Assembly: GCA_947462335.1 (NCBI GenBank)
Contig: OX381713.1
Coordinates: forward strand, 17,476,381-17,540,380
Source of the DNA: Harmothoe impar
Lineage: Eukaryota; Annelida; Polychaeta; Phyllodocida; Polynoidae
Reading direction: 5' to 3'
DNA: 64,000 nucleotides
The notes beneath the pieces are model-generated. The model was not told where the DNA came from, did not search any database, and saw only the letters and a program-made list of their open reading frames with translations. Positions within the stretch are counted from its first letter, which is position 1; each line of letters begins with the position of its first letter. This document shows positions 28,984-39,482 of the stretch, one piece after another. The translations under genes were made by a program, and so were the position numbers.

Positions 28984-29177
28984 CCCTTTAAGGGCAACAT
29001 GCTGCTTTAATGTCCCTGGTTGGTATGATGCATGAATGCATGAATGATGTATTCAGGCATCATGCCGACCCCCTATATGGGCTGCATGGACTGCTGAATG
29101 GTCGGTATAATTATAAATAAGCCATACATTGCGACGACAAACGGTATAAATTAAGTCACTATGCGGCCTTTAAAGGG
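28984..29177. mobile_element. CCCTTTAAGG MITE with TTAA target site, 194 bp
   Basis: CCCTTTAAGGGC at the left end and CCTTTAAAGGG at the right end are bordered by TTAA (28980-28983 and 29178-29181). TTAA duplications with CCC-type ends are characteristic of piggyBac-like (or Kolobok-like) elements. A second copy is at 35810-36050. Confidence 0.75.
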
Positions 29178-29519
29178 TTAAATCCAACCTCCTTCAGTAG
29201 CAGAGTGACTGATCAACACTAACAGGACTATCTGTGTGTGTGTGTGGGGGGGGGGGGGGGGTATGCATGACACAGCAGTCACAACACCAGCCGCAGTTAC
29301 ACATCGTCTCCTCCCACGTAAAACAGAAGGTACCATAATGATCTCTTCAACACTTGGCGTGGTCAAACAAGGGATAATAATAATTGATAATAATGAGTTC
29401 ATCTCACATAATACATAAACAGTGCATGTGTTGGTTACCGAATGTGATTTATATGGTGGCCCCTAATCCGTCATGTTAACCTTTATCTTATCATGTCAGA
29501 AAAGTCACGTTTAATACTA

Positions 29520-29797
29520 GGCCAAAAAAAACAGAAGTTCTGTTCAGGTATCCCTAGCGACCCTATTTTTTTGGCCTTACCCAAATTTATTTATTTATCT
29601 TTTTTTTTAAAAGGTATTTTTGTGTTTTTCTACCAAAAAAAACGCTTTTTTTAACCTAAAACTTTTTTCACTGAAATTATACGCAAATCGGAGGAATTTC
29701 GTCTCCGAATCCTTAAAAAAATTGATAAAAAAACACAATCGACCTACCTACACTATTTTTTGGGGCCATGTTACCTGAACACGGCTTTTTTTGGGCC
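29520..29797. mobile_element. GGCCAAAAAAA / GTTCAGGTA MITE, TSD CTA
   Basis: Second copy of the 27068-27545 family, with GGCC ends, inverted GTTCAGGTA and CTA on both flanks (29517-29519 and 29798-29800). Confidence 0.75.
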
Positions 29798-29800
29798 CTA

Positions 29801-31313
29801 TGTACATGGGGTTCAAGCGGACCCCAGACCAAGACTAATTCCCACACAAAGATGGTTTAAGATACAAAGTATTACGTTGTATGCTTATTGCTCAGGATAT
29901 TGAGCAGCTCTAAGGGTATTTAAAGTCGTTAGTCATATTTTTCTCATTTTCATCAAATGATTATTGACAGATGTAAAAATGTAAAAATCTCCAAAATTGT
30001 GTCAATCAAAAAATATTAAAACCAAATCTGATTTCTGTTTTTTTTGTATGGTCAGAACCTCAAAGGTATACAGTCATACCTACCAAATTATTTTGAGAAA
30101 GCTTGGGTCGTTTTGTCACAAATCAACTAAATGTGTCATTTTCTAGTGGGGTAACATGTGGACCCCAGTACTTTTTTAAAGGGGCATTCTCACCACTCGC
30201 ACTTAACCACATAGTAGACTAGAACAGTACTAGAATTGTGAGTGGGATACGCTTGGTGATTATGCCACTTCAATGCTTAATTCATGCAATAGAGAAAACT
30301 TGTAAACAGTTAAAAGGTTGTCATGACTCTGCCAAGTTCAACTAAACAGTTTGCACATCACAAGAGATCAGCTTGTTCAACTTGCTACCGACAAATGAAA
30401 TTGAAATCTCCGTCTGGTGCAGATTATCCTTATACATGAAGATACAAAAGCCCTTCCAACATTATGGTTCCACATTGGTTCTGTTGATTTCAGGGCATTA
30501 TTGTGCATGGGTTAGGTCAAGTTAGTATATTAAATGCCCAATGTGAAAGCTCTTAATTTTTCAAATTCCCTCTCTGAATACACCCCTCTCTTTTATCAGC
30601 AGTAAAGGGGTATAAAATAGTAAAATGCAGTGTAAGAGACACTAGATAGGTATGTACTAGTAGGCGTTTGCATTGGTTTTGACTGGGGTCCGCATGAACC
30701 CCGGATGTTTTGCCATGGGGTAGAAGTCCTAAATGGTAAAGGTCCAACGGGGTAGATGGCCAAGGGAGTGGATGTCCTATAGGGGGTAAAAGTCCTAAGG
30801 GGTATGGGTCAAAAGGGTAGATGTGCAGGGGGGGGGGGGTAAACGTGTAGAAACGTCACTGGGCTGTGGTGACTATTTGGTGAGTATTTGCTAGTTCCAT
30901 AAACCCCCAGAGGGGACAAGTGCGTGGATACCAGCTTTAATCCTAAATTATTATGATAGCCAGGAATAGAAGACAATTGGGTTGGGGCAAGGAAGGGAAT
31001 ACATTTTGGCCCATTACTAATGGCATTAGAGTGGTGGGGGAGGGGGGGGGGGTCAGCCTTGTGATTTATACACGTTACTACATTCACTAACCCGAACCCT
31101 AGTTATAATAATAAGTAGTATCCCCGTAGTAGTGCCGACACACGATGACTCATATCTTACCAGGACCCTGACATAAATGATCACTTAAAACTTATAATAA
31201 TATTATTATGTTCCCTATCATTTCGGTTTAATAGTATGAGTGATTTACCTGGTATACCCCCCCCCCCCCCTGGTGCCCTTAATTTTGATATCATACAGTA
31301 TTAACAGAGTATT
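29801..31313. other. Non-coding host DNA, with a GGTAGATGTCC-type minisatellite patch
   Basis: No gene recognised. Around 30725-30840 are degenerate GGGGTAGATGTCCTA units of the same kind as the large arrays at 44820-46410. Poly-G and poly-C runs occur near 30829, 31040 and 31258. Confidence 0.5.
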
Positions 31314-32390
31314 CCCGGACCAGAACGCAGTAGTTACTTCTCTAGTCAGTAGTACTGAAACACTACTGAGTTGGCTCCTGAAATGGATTGGGATCCATTC
31401 ATACACTACTGCTCAAAGCAGTAGACTACTAAATGTATACTGAAATTACTTTGATATGTTGTCTATCCTACTGAACTCATACTTCTAGAACATATGTTAT
31501 TTTGAGCCGTCATCAAGACTACTGCTCTAATACTTCTGAAACATAGCCTAGAGGGTGCATAGCAGTATTACTTTAGTATAATACTTATTCTATACTGATT
31601 CCTTAGGGTCACCATAGTTCTTGTGTCCTACTTTTATCTGGGTTAGAAGACACATTAAGACCTAACAGTTGCACAGAAGGCGCCAGAATACACTTGCTGT
31701 AACACATATACACATATAGGGAGCAATTTTCCTCAGAAATAGCATATCAAGGATCCTTTATAACATAATAAGGATGGGCGTAGAGTGAAGTGAATACCTC
31801 GTGACTGTGCCAGGCTCCTTATTACATGATTCAGGTGATCATTATGGTAAGCAAATCAATTATTTTCAAATCTCTGATGGAGGAATCAGTAGGACTGTAT
31901 GGAAAGGGGTATATATGGTCGTTGTGATTGTCAATTGGGAATCAGGAAGGGGCATTCGCATACGCATTGGTGGTCAGGGGTGTGTGAAAAAGAGAGTAGG
32001 AAATGGAATATGCGTTCCTAATAATGCACAAGTCAGACCATGGAATCGTGTGGACAGGAAGTAGTAGAAAAGTATACTATTTGACTAACTGAACTGACCC
32101 AGAAACCCCATAGGTACAACCAATACTGACTTCATACTGAATGGCAGTAGCTGTTCAGTATTATACTTATTCTATACTTTCACCTCATTTAAATATTTCG
32201 GACATACTGATGTACTACTTATTGCATACTTATCATATATACTGCTTTAATACTTTAGTGCTACTTCCCATTTCTCTACTGGGGGCTGGGAGATGTTAGT
32301 AACTACTGAATGACTACTTTGTCAATACTTCCTGACAATACTTTACCTATACTTATTCAATACTTATTATCTACTGACATTTGGTCCGGG
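31314..32390. mobile_element. Probable non-autonomous DNA transposon with CCCGGACCA ends, 1.08 kb
   Basis: The left end CCCGGACCAGAACGCAGTAG pairs with the right end CTACTGACATTTGGTCCGGG. The interior is rich in TACTGAA/TTCAGTA and AATACTTATT words in both orientations near the ends. No convincing target duplication and no transposase frame. Confidence 0.5.
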
Positions 32391-33636
32391 TTAACATGTG
32401 TATGCGTGCATACATTGACCTTATTTGTAGGCCTACTGAACAGTATCGGGTACAGACCTGTCGAATAATGGAGGGCAGCCATATTGGGCATATTATATTT
32501 AAATAGACATATAGGCCCTTAACTAGTATCATGTAGGACAATGACACGGGGTATGAATATATCTAAAAGCGATATCGTACACGAGGATTAATCATATTTA
32601 ACTCGAAAGGGGACAGTCACATTATTAAGTAACAGAGAGATGGACATTTTCTTGATGACATGACCCTGTCCCTCCCCCGGCCCCCGCACTCCACATCTGT
32701 CTTGACACCATCATCGTTCTGTGATTTCAAAAGCATCCCCCAATCGCGGATTTCGGGGTCAAAAACACCCCCTTTTCATGGCAAAATCGTGGATTCTATA
32801 TCCTAAAAATGTACCCCTTTTTACAGAAAAACGCTGACAACTTTACAAACCCAACCCCTTTTTCAAAAAACGCTGATATCTTTAACAACTTGCCCCTTCC
32901 AACAAAATAGTTAATACAGATACTATCATACTAAATTTCAAATTTTAATACCATGGTCATATATGATGTGCATACATTTATATTGCCATTTAATGGCAGA
33001 TATCGCCCTTTTCTCGATTTCCACAGACTGCTTTAAAAAAGGCCCCTTTTTAAAACTTTCAAGGATTCTGTTTGAAAAAAGTACCCCTTTTTCTGTAAAA
33101 CACAGATCCGCGGATTTAGGATAAAAATTGACCCCTTTTTCCGCATTTTGGAAACGATGATGGTGTCTGGAAAGACAGTAAGTGCGGGGGCCGGGGTCCC
33201 TCCACACTCACCCACATCTCTAACATATACGGGACTAGCACATCCTGGTAATTCAGGTAGTCGGGGGCTTAACCCAATCTCCCTTTCAGGCTAATCCCCT
33301 CACCTCACACCTAGAACAAAGGTGCTGATAAGAAATTGCTCTGGAGTCGGGGGCCTAACCACAATGCATTGCTCTGAGCCAAGATGGCGGCCTCCATGGC
33401 CTAATTCGCTAGTCCCGTTATACGGGACCCCCCCTCCTAAACAGACACACCCAACCACTTGCTGACCCCTGAGTACCTGTCTTACCAAAGTAGAACTATA
33501 CCACACACCTAGCTGAGGTATACGATTACTGTTACTATTATATATGGTGGAGCATTCTTATATACTCCACTGCATAGAGTACATCTAAGATCACATAACC
33601 ATGACATTGACCCCACTCGTATGGACTTTGTAATAA
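32391..33636. other. Non-coding host DNA
   Basis: Contains an inverted pair of AAAAGTACCCCTTTTT / CCCCTTTTTCC-type blocks (32735-33170) that may be a decayed foldback element. No gene recognised. Confidence 0.45.
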
Positions 33637-33810
33637 GGGAGTGGTCATTTTTTAGGGGCCGACCCCATTGAGCTATAGTAAGGCGCGGGCTTTTTCGCTA
33701 AAAAGGGGTGCATTTTTTTTGGTCCCCCCTCAAGAGGGATCCAAAATTTTTTGGTCCCCCCCCCCAAATCCACCAACCCCCCCCCTTGTTGTTAAAAAAT
33801 GACCACTCCC
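33637..33810. mobile_element. GGGAGTGGTC MITE, TSD TAA
   Basis: Ends GGGAGTGGTCATTTTTTA and inverted GTTAAAAAATGACCACTCCC, flanked by TAA on both sides (33634-33636 and 33811-33813). Interior poly-C runs. Confidence 0.8.
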
Positions 33811-33813
33811 TAA

Positions 33814-34680
33814 GGTCATAAAGGTCACCACAGTCTAGGCCATGGCACTACACATGTTGTTGTTGATATTTGTATTGGCTAAATAATGTAATATACAACT
33901 TTTTTCATTGTATAGTACATTGTAAGATGCATGTGGTACACGGTCCGTACTTATACATGGAGCTCTGGATGGAAGGGGGGGGGGGGGGTGTGTGTCCATG
34001 TCCCCCGTCGATTTTAAGAAATGTCCATGTGTGTGTCCTCTCATCAGATCAGGCGCCGATTCGGGGGGGGGGGGCTACGCCCCCTATTTTTCTATACATT
34101 TTAATGGGAACAAATCAATACCCCCAGTACATTGCCTATAATCACGCCCCCCCCCCCTTTCCCAAAATTCTGGATCCGCCCCTATCCCATGTCACTATAA
34201 AGCTGTGGGCCTGCAAAGCTCCAAAAATGTCCATGGATGTCAGCCTATCGAGTCTACTGATCCATACCCATTTACATGACTATGATGTATTATGTAGTAG
34301 GCTAGTATAGTGTAGTAAACAGACATGTAGCCATGTACTTGTATACTAGTACACAAGGCCCAAAGGCTGGGCTGTCAGCCAAGCTCTAATACACTGGTGA
34401 TCTATGTGTTTGACTGATAGTTGGTTAGGGCCGAATCATTTATTACTAGCCGGGGGAAGGGGGGGGGGGGGAGGGGGTCATTCCCCCCTCCCCCCCCCCC
34501 CCCACCAATTAGCCGAGAGTAATCACAACCCCCATTACGTTCAGATTTTGAGAACCCCCCCCCCCCCCCCCAAAAAAAAAAAAAAATGAAGAAAAAATGA
34601 AGTACCCGTGGCATCATGCAATGTCTGACAGTCGGACAGCACAGACGGGGGGGGGGGGGGGGGTGTCCTATATATCCCTG
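33814..34680. other. Non-coding DNA dense in poly-G and poly-C tracts
   Basis: Homopolymer runs of about 8-18 bases occur near 33977, 34063, 34147, 34458, 34490, 34557 and 34648. The open frames spanning them (for example 33870-34310) are homopolymer artefacts. Confidence 0.6.
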
Positions 34681-34929
34681 TGTATCGTGGCACTATGTAG
34701 CGTATAGTACCTACATGGGGCGCTCATCAGCACACATGTGGGGAGTAGTAGTAGTAGCAGGGCAGTGGTGGTGAGGCAGTGGCCTTGTTTGAGGCCACGG
34801 CCTCCACCCTGGAGGAGTTGTAATGCGCACTGCCGCTGCTGCAGCCGCCGTGTTCGGCCTAGGACACGGCCCCTCCTCCAGTACCTACTACTGCTACTCC
34901 TCCTGCCCGGGGCAGGACGTGACACTTAC

Positions 34930-35044
34930 CGTCGGGGTCCGAGTCCATGTCCGTCGTTATCTCCACCAACCCGAAGGAGGATCGCGGCGACGACGACGCC
35001 GATCCCGCCCGGAGGAAGCCCTCCTCCTCCTGGTCCTGTATCAT
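34930..35044 (-). CDS. Candidate first coding exon of a host gene
   Basis: The ATG at 35044 (purine at -3) opens a frame of 38 codons rich in Ser, Asp and Glu (starting MIQDQEEEGFLRAG, ending TTDMDSDPDG). It runs directly into a consensus splice donor GTAAGT on the minus strand (34924-34929), leaving phase 1. The exon and its upstream flank (about 35045-35340) form a CpG-rich island unlike the surrounding AT-rich DNA, as expected for a promoter-proximal exon. I do not recognise the protein, and no following exon can be shown in the window. The acidic, disordered composition is typical of an N-terminal cytosolic tail. Spliced cDNA would be needed to be sure. Confidence 0.45.
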
Positions 35045-35809
35045 GTTGGGTCCTCCTGGGTGCCGACAAGGTACAAGGCTGTCCTTGGCCGCCTGTCACG
35101 CGCCCACGGTCGGCATTTAGAGATGGTGGGGAGGAGTGTGGGCAGTAGTTACAGTCAGTTTACCTGGAGAGGCGGTAGCGGCCATGGAGTCAGTGCTCAC
35201 TGGAGGCCGTGGTAAACACACCACCAGTGTAGCTTATCCAGGTAGCGACTAGTCGTGCTGGGCTCTGATATTGGCAGTGCGCAGGCGCCGCCTGGAGAAC
35301 TGGGTCACTGGGACGCCTCGCCGTAAGACGGGAGGCAAGGGAGTAGCGCTGGGCGCCCAGGCGTGGGGACATATATATATATACGTTGTACCTAATACCG
35401 AACTCTTACAAATAATGCACACCTAGCTAGCCCTACCTGGCCGACAGCCGATTTTGGTCTAGACGTCATGGTCGACATGTAGGTCGATTGACCAAACAGG
35501 GTGGATGGGGGCCTATTCTCGGAGGGCAGTTCTCATGTAAAAGAGAGCATCTCATTTCCGAAGCATTACCTTGGATATCTTTCTGATTTTGTATTGTACT
35601 TGTGCTGTAGGCAAACTAGATCTACGCTGATAAGGATATTAACACCTTTTTGGCACATTTCCTATCTAAGTAATGGCTCGTTTAAGCGCATGGGTCTCAA
35701 ATAAGCTCTAAAGTGACTCATACAAGAGCAGGTCCCTGTGTAAGCGCAGGGGTAACGGGGGCTTCAGATTTATAAGTGCAGGCGCGCTTATACGGAGATG
35801 GGCGCTTAA
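35045..35809. other. CpG-rich flank then non-coding DNA
   Basis: 35045-35350 is CpG-rich and may hold the promoter of the candidate exon; no TATA box stands out. 35690-35805 matches a dispersed repeat (TAAGTGCAGGCGCGCTTATACGG) related to the MITE at 60010. Confidence 0.4.
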
Positions 35810-36050
35810 CCCTTTAAGGACGGCATGTTACCTTAATGCATCATACCCTTGGTCGTCATCATGTATGAATGCAGCCCTGGCGAATAACTCGCCAGTGCTC
35901 CATTGAAGCACCATGCCGACCCTACGCGCTTGAGATACTCCTCCTCCTGGTATGATGCACCAATCCAGCCCTGGCGAGTTACTCGCCAGGGCTGCGTTGG
36001 TGCATCATGACAACAAATGTCATCTTTTAGCGACATGTGTCCTTAAAGGG
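35810..36050. mobile_element. CCCTTTAAGGAC MITE with TTAA target site, 241 bp
   Basis: TTAA borders both ends (35806-35809 and 36051-36054) with CCCTTTAAGGAC and its inverted copy. Inside are two GCCCTGGCGAGTTACTCGCCAGGGC-type palindromes. It sits within a second repeat related to 60010-60195, so it is a nested insertion. Confidence 0.75.
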
Positions 36051-36212
36051 TTAAGCGGGCCAATACGGTACGGTAGACCTCTATGGAGGTAAGATACGCC
36101 TGATAAGGGCCACGCTGTATTGTGACGTCGGTGCGGTGCCTTAGAGTAGGGACGTCGACAAATGACGTCACCTCGCTCGTCACCTGCTATGGCATGACAT
36201 GGATGTGTATAA

Positions 36213-36812
36213 GGCTGTGTCTCACGACCTTGGGACAACGTTTTTGTCTCTGACCGGGTGCCGTCTCTGACCAGGTGCCGTCTCTGACCGGGTGCCGTCT
36301 CTGACCGGCTTGGCTTAATAAGGGAGTGGTCATTTTTTAACAACAGGGAAGGGGTCACAAATTTTTCGGTCCCCCCCCTAGGCAGGTTGAAAATGAGCGC
36401 GGCCGACCCCTTTGCGCTATAGTAACGCGCGGGCTTTTTCGCTAAAAAGGGGTGTAATTTTTTTGGTCCCCCCCCTCAAGAGGGGTCCAAATTTTTTTGG
36501 TCCCCCCCCTTCAAGGGGTCCACATTTTTTTGGTCCCCCCCCCAAATCCACCAACCCCCCCCTGTTGTTAAAAAATGACCACTCCCTAAGGTCAAAATAC
36601 TAGCAGCAGGAGGCTAATTATAATTATAACTATGATTATATAACAACCGCCATAACGTTTTTCCAAATCCTTATATATATGAGTATAATTCTTTGTAAAA
36701 CACCTTTTTCTGAAACCTGGTCAGAGACGGCAGCCGGTCAGAGACAGCACCCGGTCAGAGACGGCACCCGATCAGAGACAAAAACATCGTCCCAAGGTCG
36801 TGAGACACAGCC
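36213..36812. mobile_element. GGCTGTGTCTCA MITE, TSD ATAA, split by another MITE
   Basis: ATAA flanks both ends (36209-36212 and 36813-36816). Subterminal TGACCGGGTGCCGTCTC repeats occur in both halves. The centre is interrupted by the TAA-flanked MITE at 36322-36586, so this element is older than that one. Confidence 0.85.
36322..36586. mobile_element. GGGAGTGGTC MITE nested in the GGCTGTGTC MITE, TSD TAA
   Basis: Ends GGGAGTGGTCATTTTTTAACAACA and inverted copy with TAA on both sides (36319-36321 and 36587-36589). The interior alternates poly-C runs with AAATTTTTTTGGTCC. Confidence 0.85.
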
Positions 36813-36816
36813 ATAA

Positions 36817-37354
36817 GGGTCTTCATCCATTGTCCAAATATTTCATTTTTTTTAGATGGTCCAAGTCATCCCTTGTCCAAATTATCCATTGTCCAAATAG
36901 TCGCACGCATTACGTGGTAGTCTACAAATACAATTAAAGAGGACCCCAAAAGCTATCATTTAATAAAGACCAGGTGGCACTCAAGTTGTAAGAAACATGT
37001 TACAGAGTGTGATACCTAACCTATTCACTCAGTATTAAGACAAACATGCATTTTCGATACTGAAATATTTACTCTATTAATTGTATCCTGTCCGTCTCGG
37101 TTTAATTGTATCCTGTCCGTCTTTGGTTCATTATGGATATGTATACCCATCCCAATGCGGTCAATTACTGTGTGGATATATCTCCTCTAATGGGACATCA
37201 ATGTCAACACTTGCAATAAAGTAAAACACAATCAGATATCACTCTGGGATATTAAACAACAGAATGGAGGGATTTGTAAACCTAATTTTAGGTTACCGGT
37301 ATACATCATGACTGTGTCCAGTGCAGCACGGTCTAAGGCTGGGAGGGGGGGGGG
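36817..37354. other. Non-coding host DNA left of the Gypsy element
   Basis: AT-rich, no gene recognised. Confidence 0.5.
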
Positions 37355-37359
37355 GTATC

Positions 37360-37527
37360 TGTGGTGTATGTGGGAAGAAATTCAGTGATGAAAAAAGTAG
37401 AGACTGAGGCAAGTCTAACTTCTTCTGCAGGGTAGGCACAACTGACCTAGTTTGCCGCGCTTTTATTGCTACTTCCGGTATGAGCGAGTTACAAGGTATC
37501 ACAACACTATTTTCGATATACATTACA
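37360..37527 (-). repeat. 3' LTR of the Gypsy element
   Basis: 168 bp, TGTGGTGTATG...CATTACA on the plus strand, no difference found from 41963-42130. Confidence 0.95.
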
Positions 37528-37550
37528 TCCCTCCACCTTTAGTTTTGTAC

Positions 37551-39482
37551 TCATAAGTCCAGTCTGGTAGGTGGCTTGATTACTCTGGTAGACTTTCTAA
37601 TACCAACTGGTGCAGGGCTACTTGCTCTTGGTGTAGGAGGCGTAGCACTAGGTAGAGGAGGCACATGGTGGTCTTGTGGAGTCGCTGGAGTGGTACTCGA
37701 AGGAGTACTGGGCTTCGGCATTGCAGCTGGCACTGGGATCTGAGGTGCAGGCACAGGTGCAATGTAAGGCGGTATTGGTCGATTCTCCATGGTGCGACCG
37801 TTATCACGACACTCAGGCTCAGTTGGGACACGAGCTCGAATGTGGTCCATGTGGCGTCTCCACACTCGTCCATCGTCAAGACACACGATATACGTGACTG
37901 GACCAGTCTTTGATTGGAGCACTCCCGGCATCCACTTGGGCATACCAGCAAAATTCACGACCCACACAGCATCGCCAACAAAGAAGTCACGTGGGCTGAC
38001 TGCAGGTTGATGGTACTGCCGTGCATAGGATTGTCTATCCATAACCTTATTGGACAGAGACGGATGAAGTACATCCAACAGGAAACGTGGCTTACGTTTC
38101 ATCAGTAACTCTGCTGGTGCTTGTCCAGTAGTCGTCTGTGGAGTAACACAGTATCTAGAAAGGTAGCGTATCACCTTAGTTTCCAGATCCTCACCTGGCG
38201 TTTTCTTGATACCTTCCTTAAGCGTCTGTACGGCTCGCTCCGCTAAACCATTACTGGCTGGGTGGTATGGAGCTGTACAGATATGCTTAATAGCATTTTT
38301 CTTACAGAACTCTTGAAACTCTGAACTTGTAAAACAACTTCCGTTGTCACTCACAAGTACAACCGGAGTTCCATGAACAAAGAATGTTCGTCTCAACTTC
38401 CTTATAGTAGCTTTGGAAGTGGATGTGTTCATGACATGAGCGTCAATGTACTTTGAATGAGCATCTACAATCACTAGAATCATTTGTCCATCAATTGGGC
38501 CAGCATAGTCTATATGGATCCTATGCCAAGGTTTACCAGGCCACTCCCAAGGATGGAGCTGAGCATGCGGCGGAGACTTGGATTGGACTTGACACTGCTG
38601 ACATGATTTCACTTTAAGCTCGATATCAGCATCGATTCCTGGCCACCAAACATAACTGCGTGCGAGTGATTTCATCCTAACAATTCCTGGATGGCACTCA
38701 TGGAGTTGCTCAAGAACACAGTCACGAGCCTGCGGTGGTATTATCACGCGCAAACCCCACATCAGGCAACCTTGTTCTGCACACAGTTCTTCCCTCCTGC
38801 GAAAGTATGGTGCCAGTTCTTCGGACACGCTATAAGGCCAACCCTTCAAAACAAAGTTTTGGACGGAAGCCATGATCGGGTCTCGAGCGGTCCAAGAAGC
38901 AATTTGAGTACATGTCAAAACCTCAGAACACGTTAGAACCTCAAAAGCCAACACTGTTTCAGCAGGCACAGGCACGGTGAAGTACGGTGTCGTTAAAGGT
39001 AACCGGCTTAGTCCGTCAGCATTGCCGTTCTCCTTGCCTGGCTTGTAACGTAAACGATATTGGTAATTTGACATTGTCAGTGACCAACGCTGTAAGCGGG
39101 CAGTAGACATAGGACTGATGAGTTTGTCCTCTTTCAGCGGGCCCAACAGCGGCTTATGGTCTGTTTCCACGGTGAATTCGCGACCATACACATACTTATG
39201 AAACTTGGTCACACCGAAGATTACGGCGAGCCCTTCGCGCTCGATTTGTGCATAGTTCTTCTCAGCGGGAGCTAACGATCTGGATGCAAACGCGATTGGT
39301 CGGTCGGAGCCATCCGGCATCCGATGAGAGAGTACCGCACCCAGGCCGTACGATGACGCATCACAGCCAAGAAGCAATGGTAGAGCCGGGTTGTAGGGAA
39401 CTAACACTTGCGAAGATTGCAATAGTTCCTTTGATTTAGCAAACGCTTGTTCCTGTTCTGGCCCCCCACTTCCACGGAACAT
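37551..39482 (-). CDS. Gypsy Pol, C-terminal part: RNase H and integrase
   Basis: 643 codons continuing the polyprotein begun at 41613. RNase H starts with D41 in GCDASSYGLGAV and continues through TVETDHKPL and GNADGLSRLP. Integrase has the HHCC zinc finger (H261, H264, C294, C297) and catalytic D325 (HIDYAG), D379 (VSDNGS) and E415 (GLAERAV), spaced D,D-35-E. The C-terminal 100 residues are Pro-rich. The apparent first Met is not a real start: the frame is entered from the upstream ORF, with which it overlaps by 47 bases. The break lies in the six-C run at 39462-39467 (G on the coding strand), where one base changes the frame. Confidence 0.9.
   Translation of the reverse strand: MFRGSGGPEQEQAFAKSKELLQSSQVLVPYNPALPLLLGCDASSYGLGAVLSHRMPDGSDRPIAFASRSLAPAEKNYAQIEREGLAVIFGVTKFHKYVYGREFTVETDHKPLLGPLKEDKLISPMSTARLQRWSLTMSNYQYRLRYKPGKENGNADGLSRLPLTTPYFTVPVPAETVLAFEVLTCSEVLTCTQIASWTARDPIMASVQNFVLKGWPYSVSEELAPYFRRREELCAEQGCLMWGLRVIIPPQARDCVLEQLHECHPGIVRMKSLARSYVWWPGIDADIELKVKSCQQCQVQSKSPPHAQLHPWEWPGKPWHRIHIDYAGPIDGQMILVIVDAHSKYIDAHVMNTSTSKATIRKLRRTFFVHGTPVVLVSDNGSCFTSSEFQEFCKKNAIKHICTAPYHPASNGLAERAVQTLKEGIKKTPGEDLETKVIRYLSRYCVTPQTTTGQAPAELLMKRKPRFLLDVLHPSLSNKVMDRQSYARQYHQPAVSPRDFFVGDAVWVVNFAGMPKWMPGVLQSKTGPVTYIVCLDDGRVWRRHMDHIRARVPTEPECRDNGRTMENRPIPPYIAPVPAPQIPVPAAMPKPSTPSSTTPATPQDHHVPPLPSATPPTPRASSPAPVGIRKSTRVIKPPTRLDL

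Noticed and set aside
33870..34310. 146-codon frame containing Gly and Pro runs
   Set aside because: It depends on poly-G and poly-C tracts staying open; no conserved motif.
34738..35215. Plus-strand frames of 130-136 codons in the CpG-rich island
   Set aside because: GC-rich DNA favours chance open frames. The minus strand offers an ATG frame ending at a consensus splice donor, which is the better explanation.
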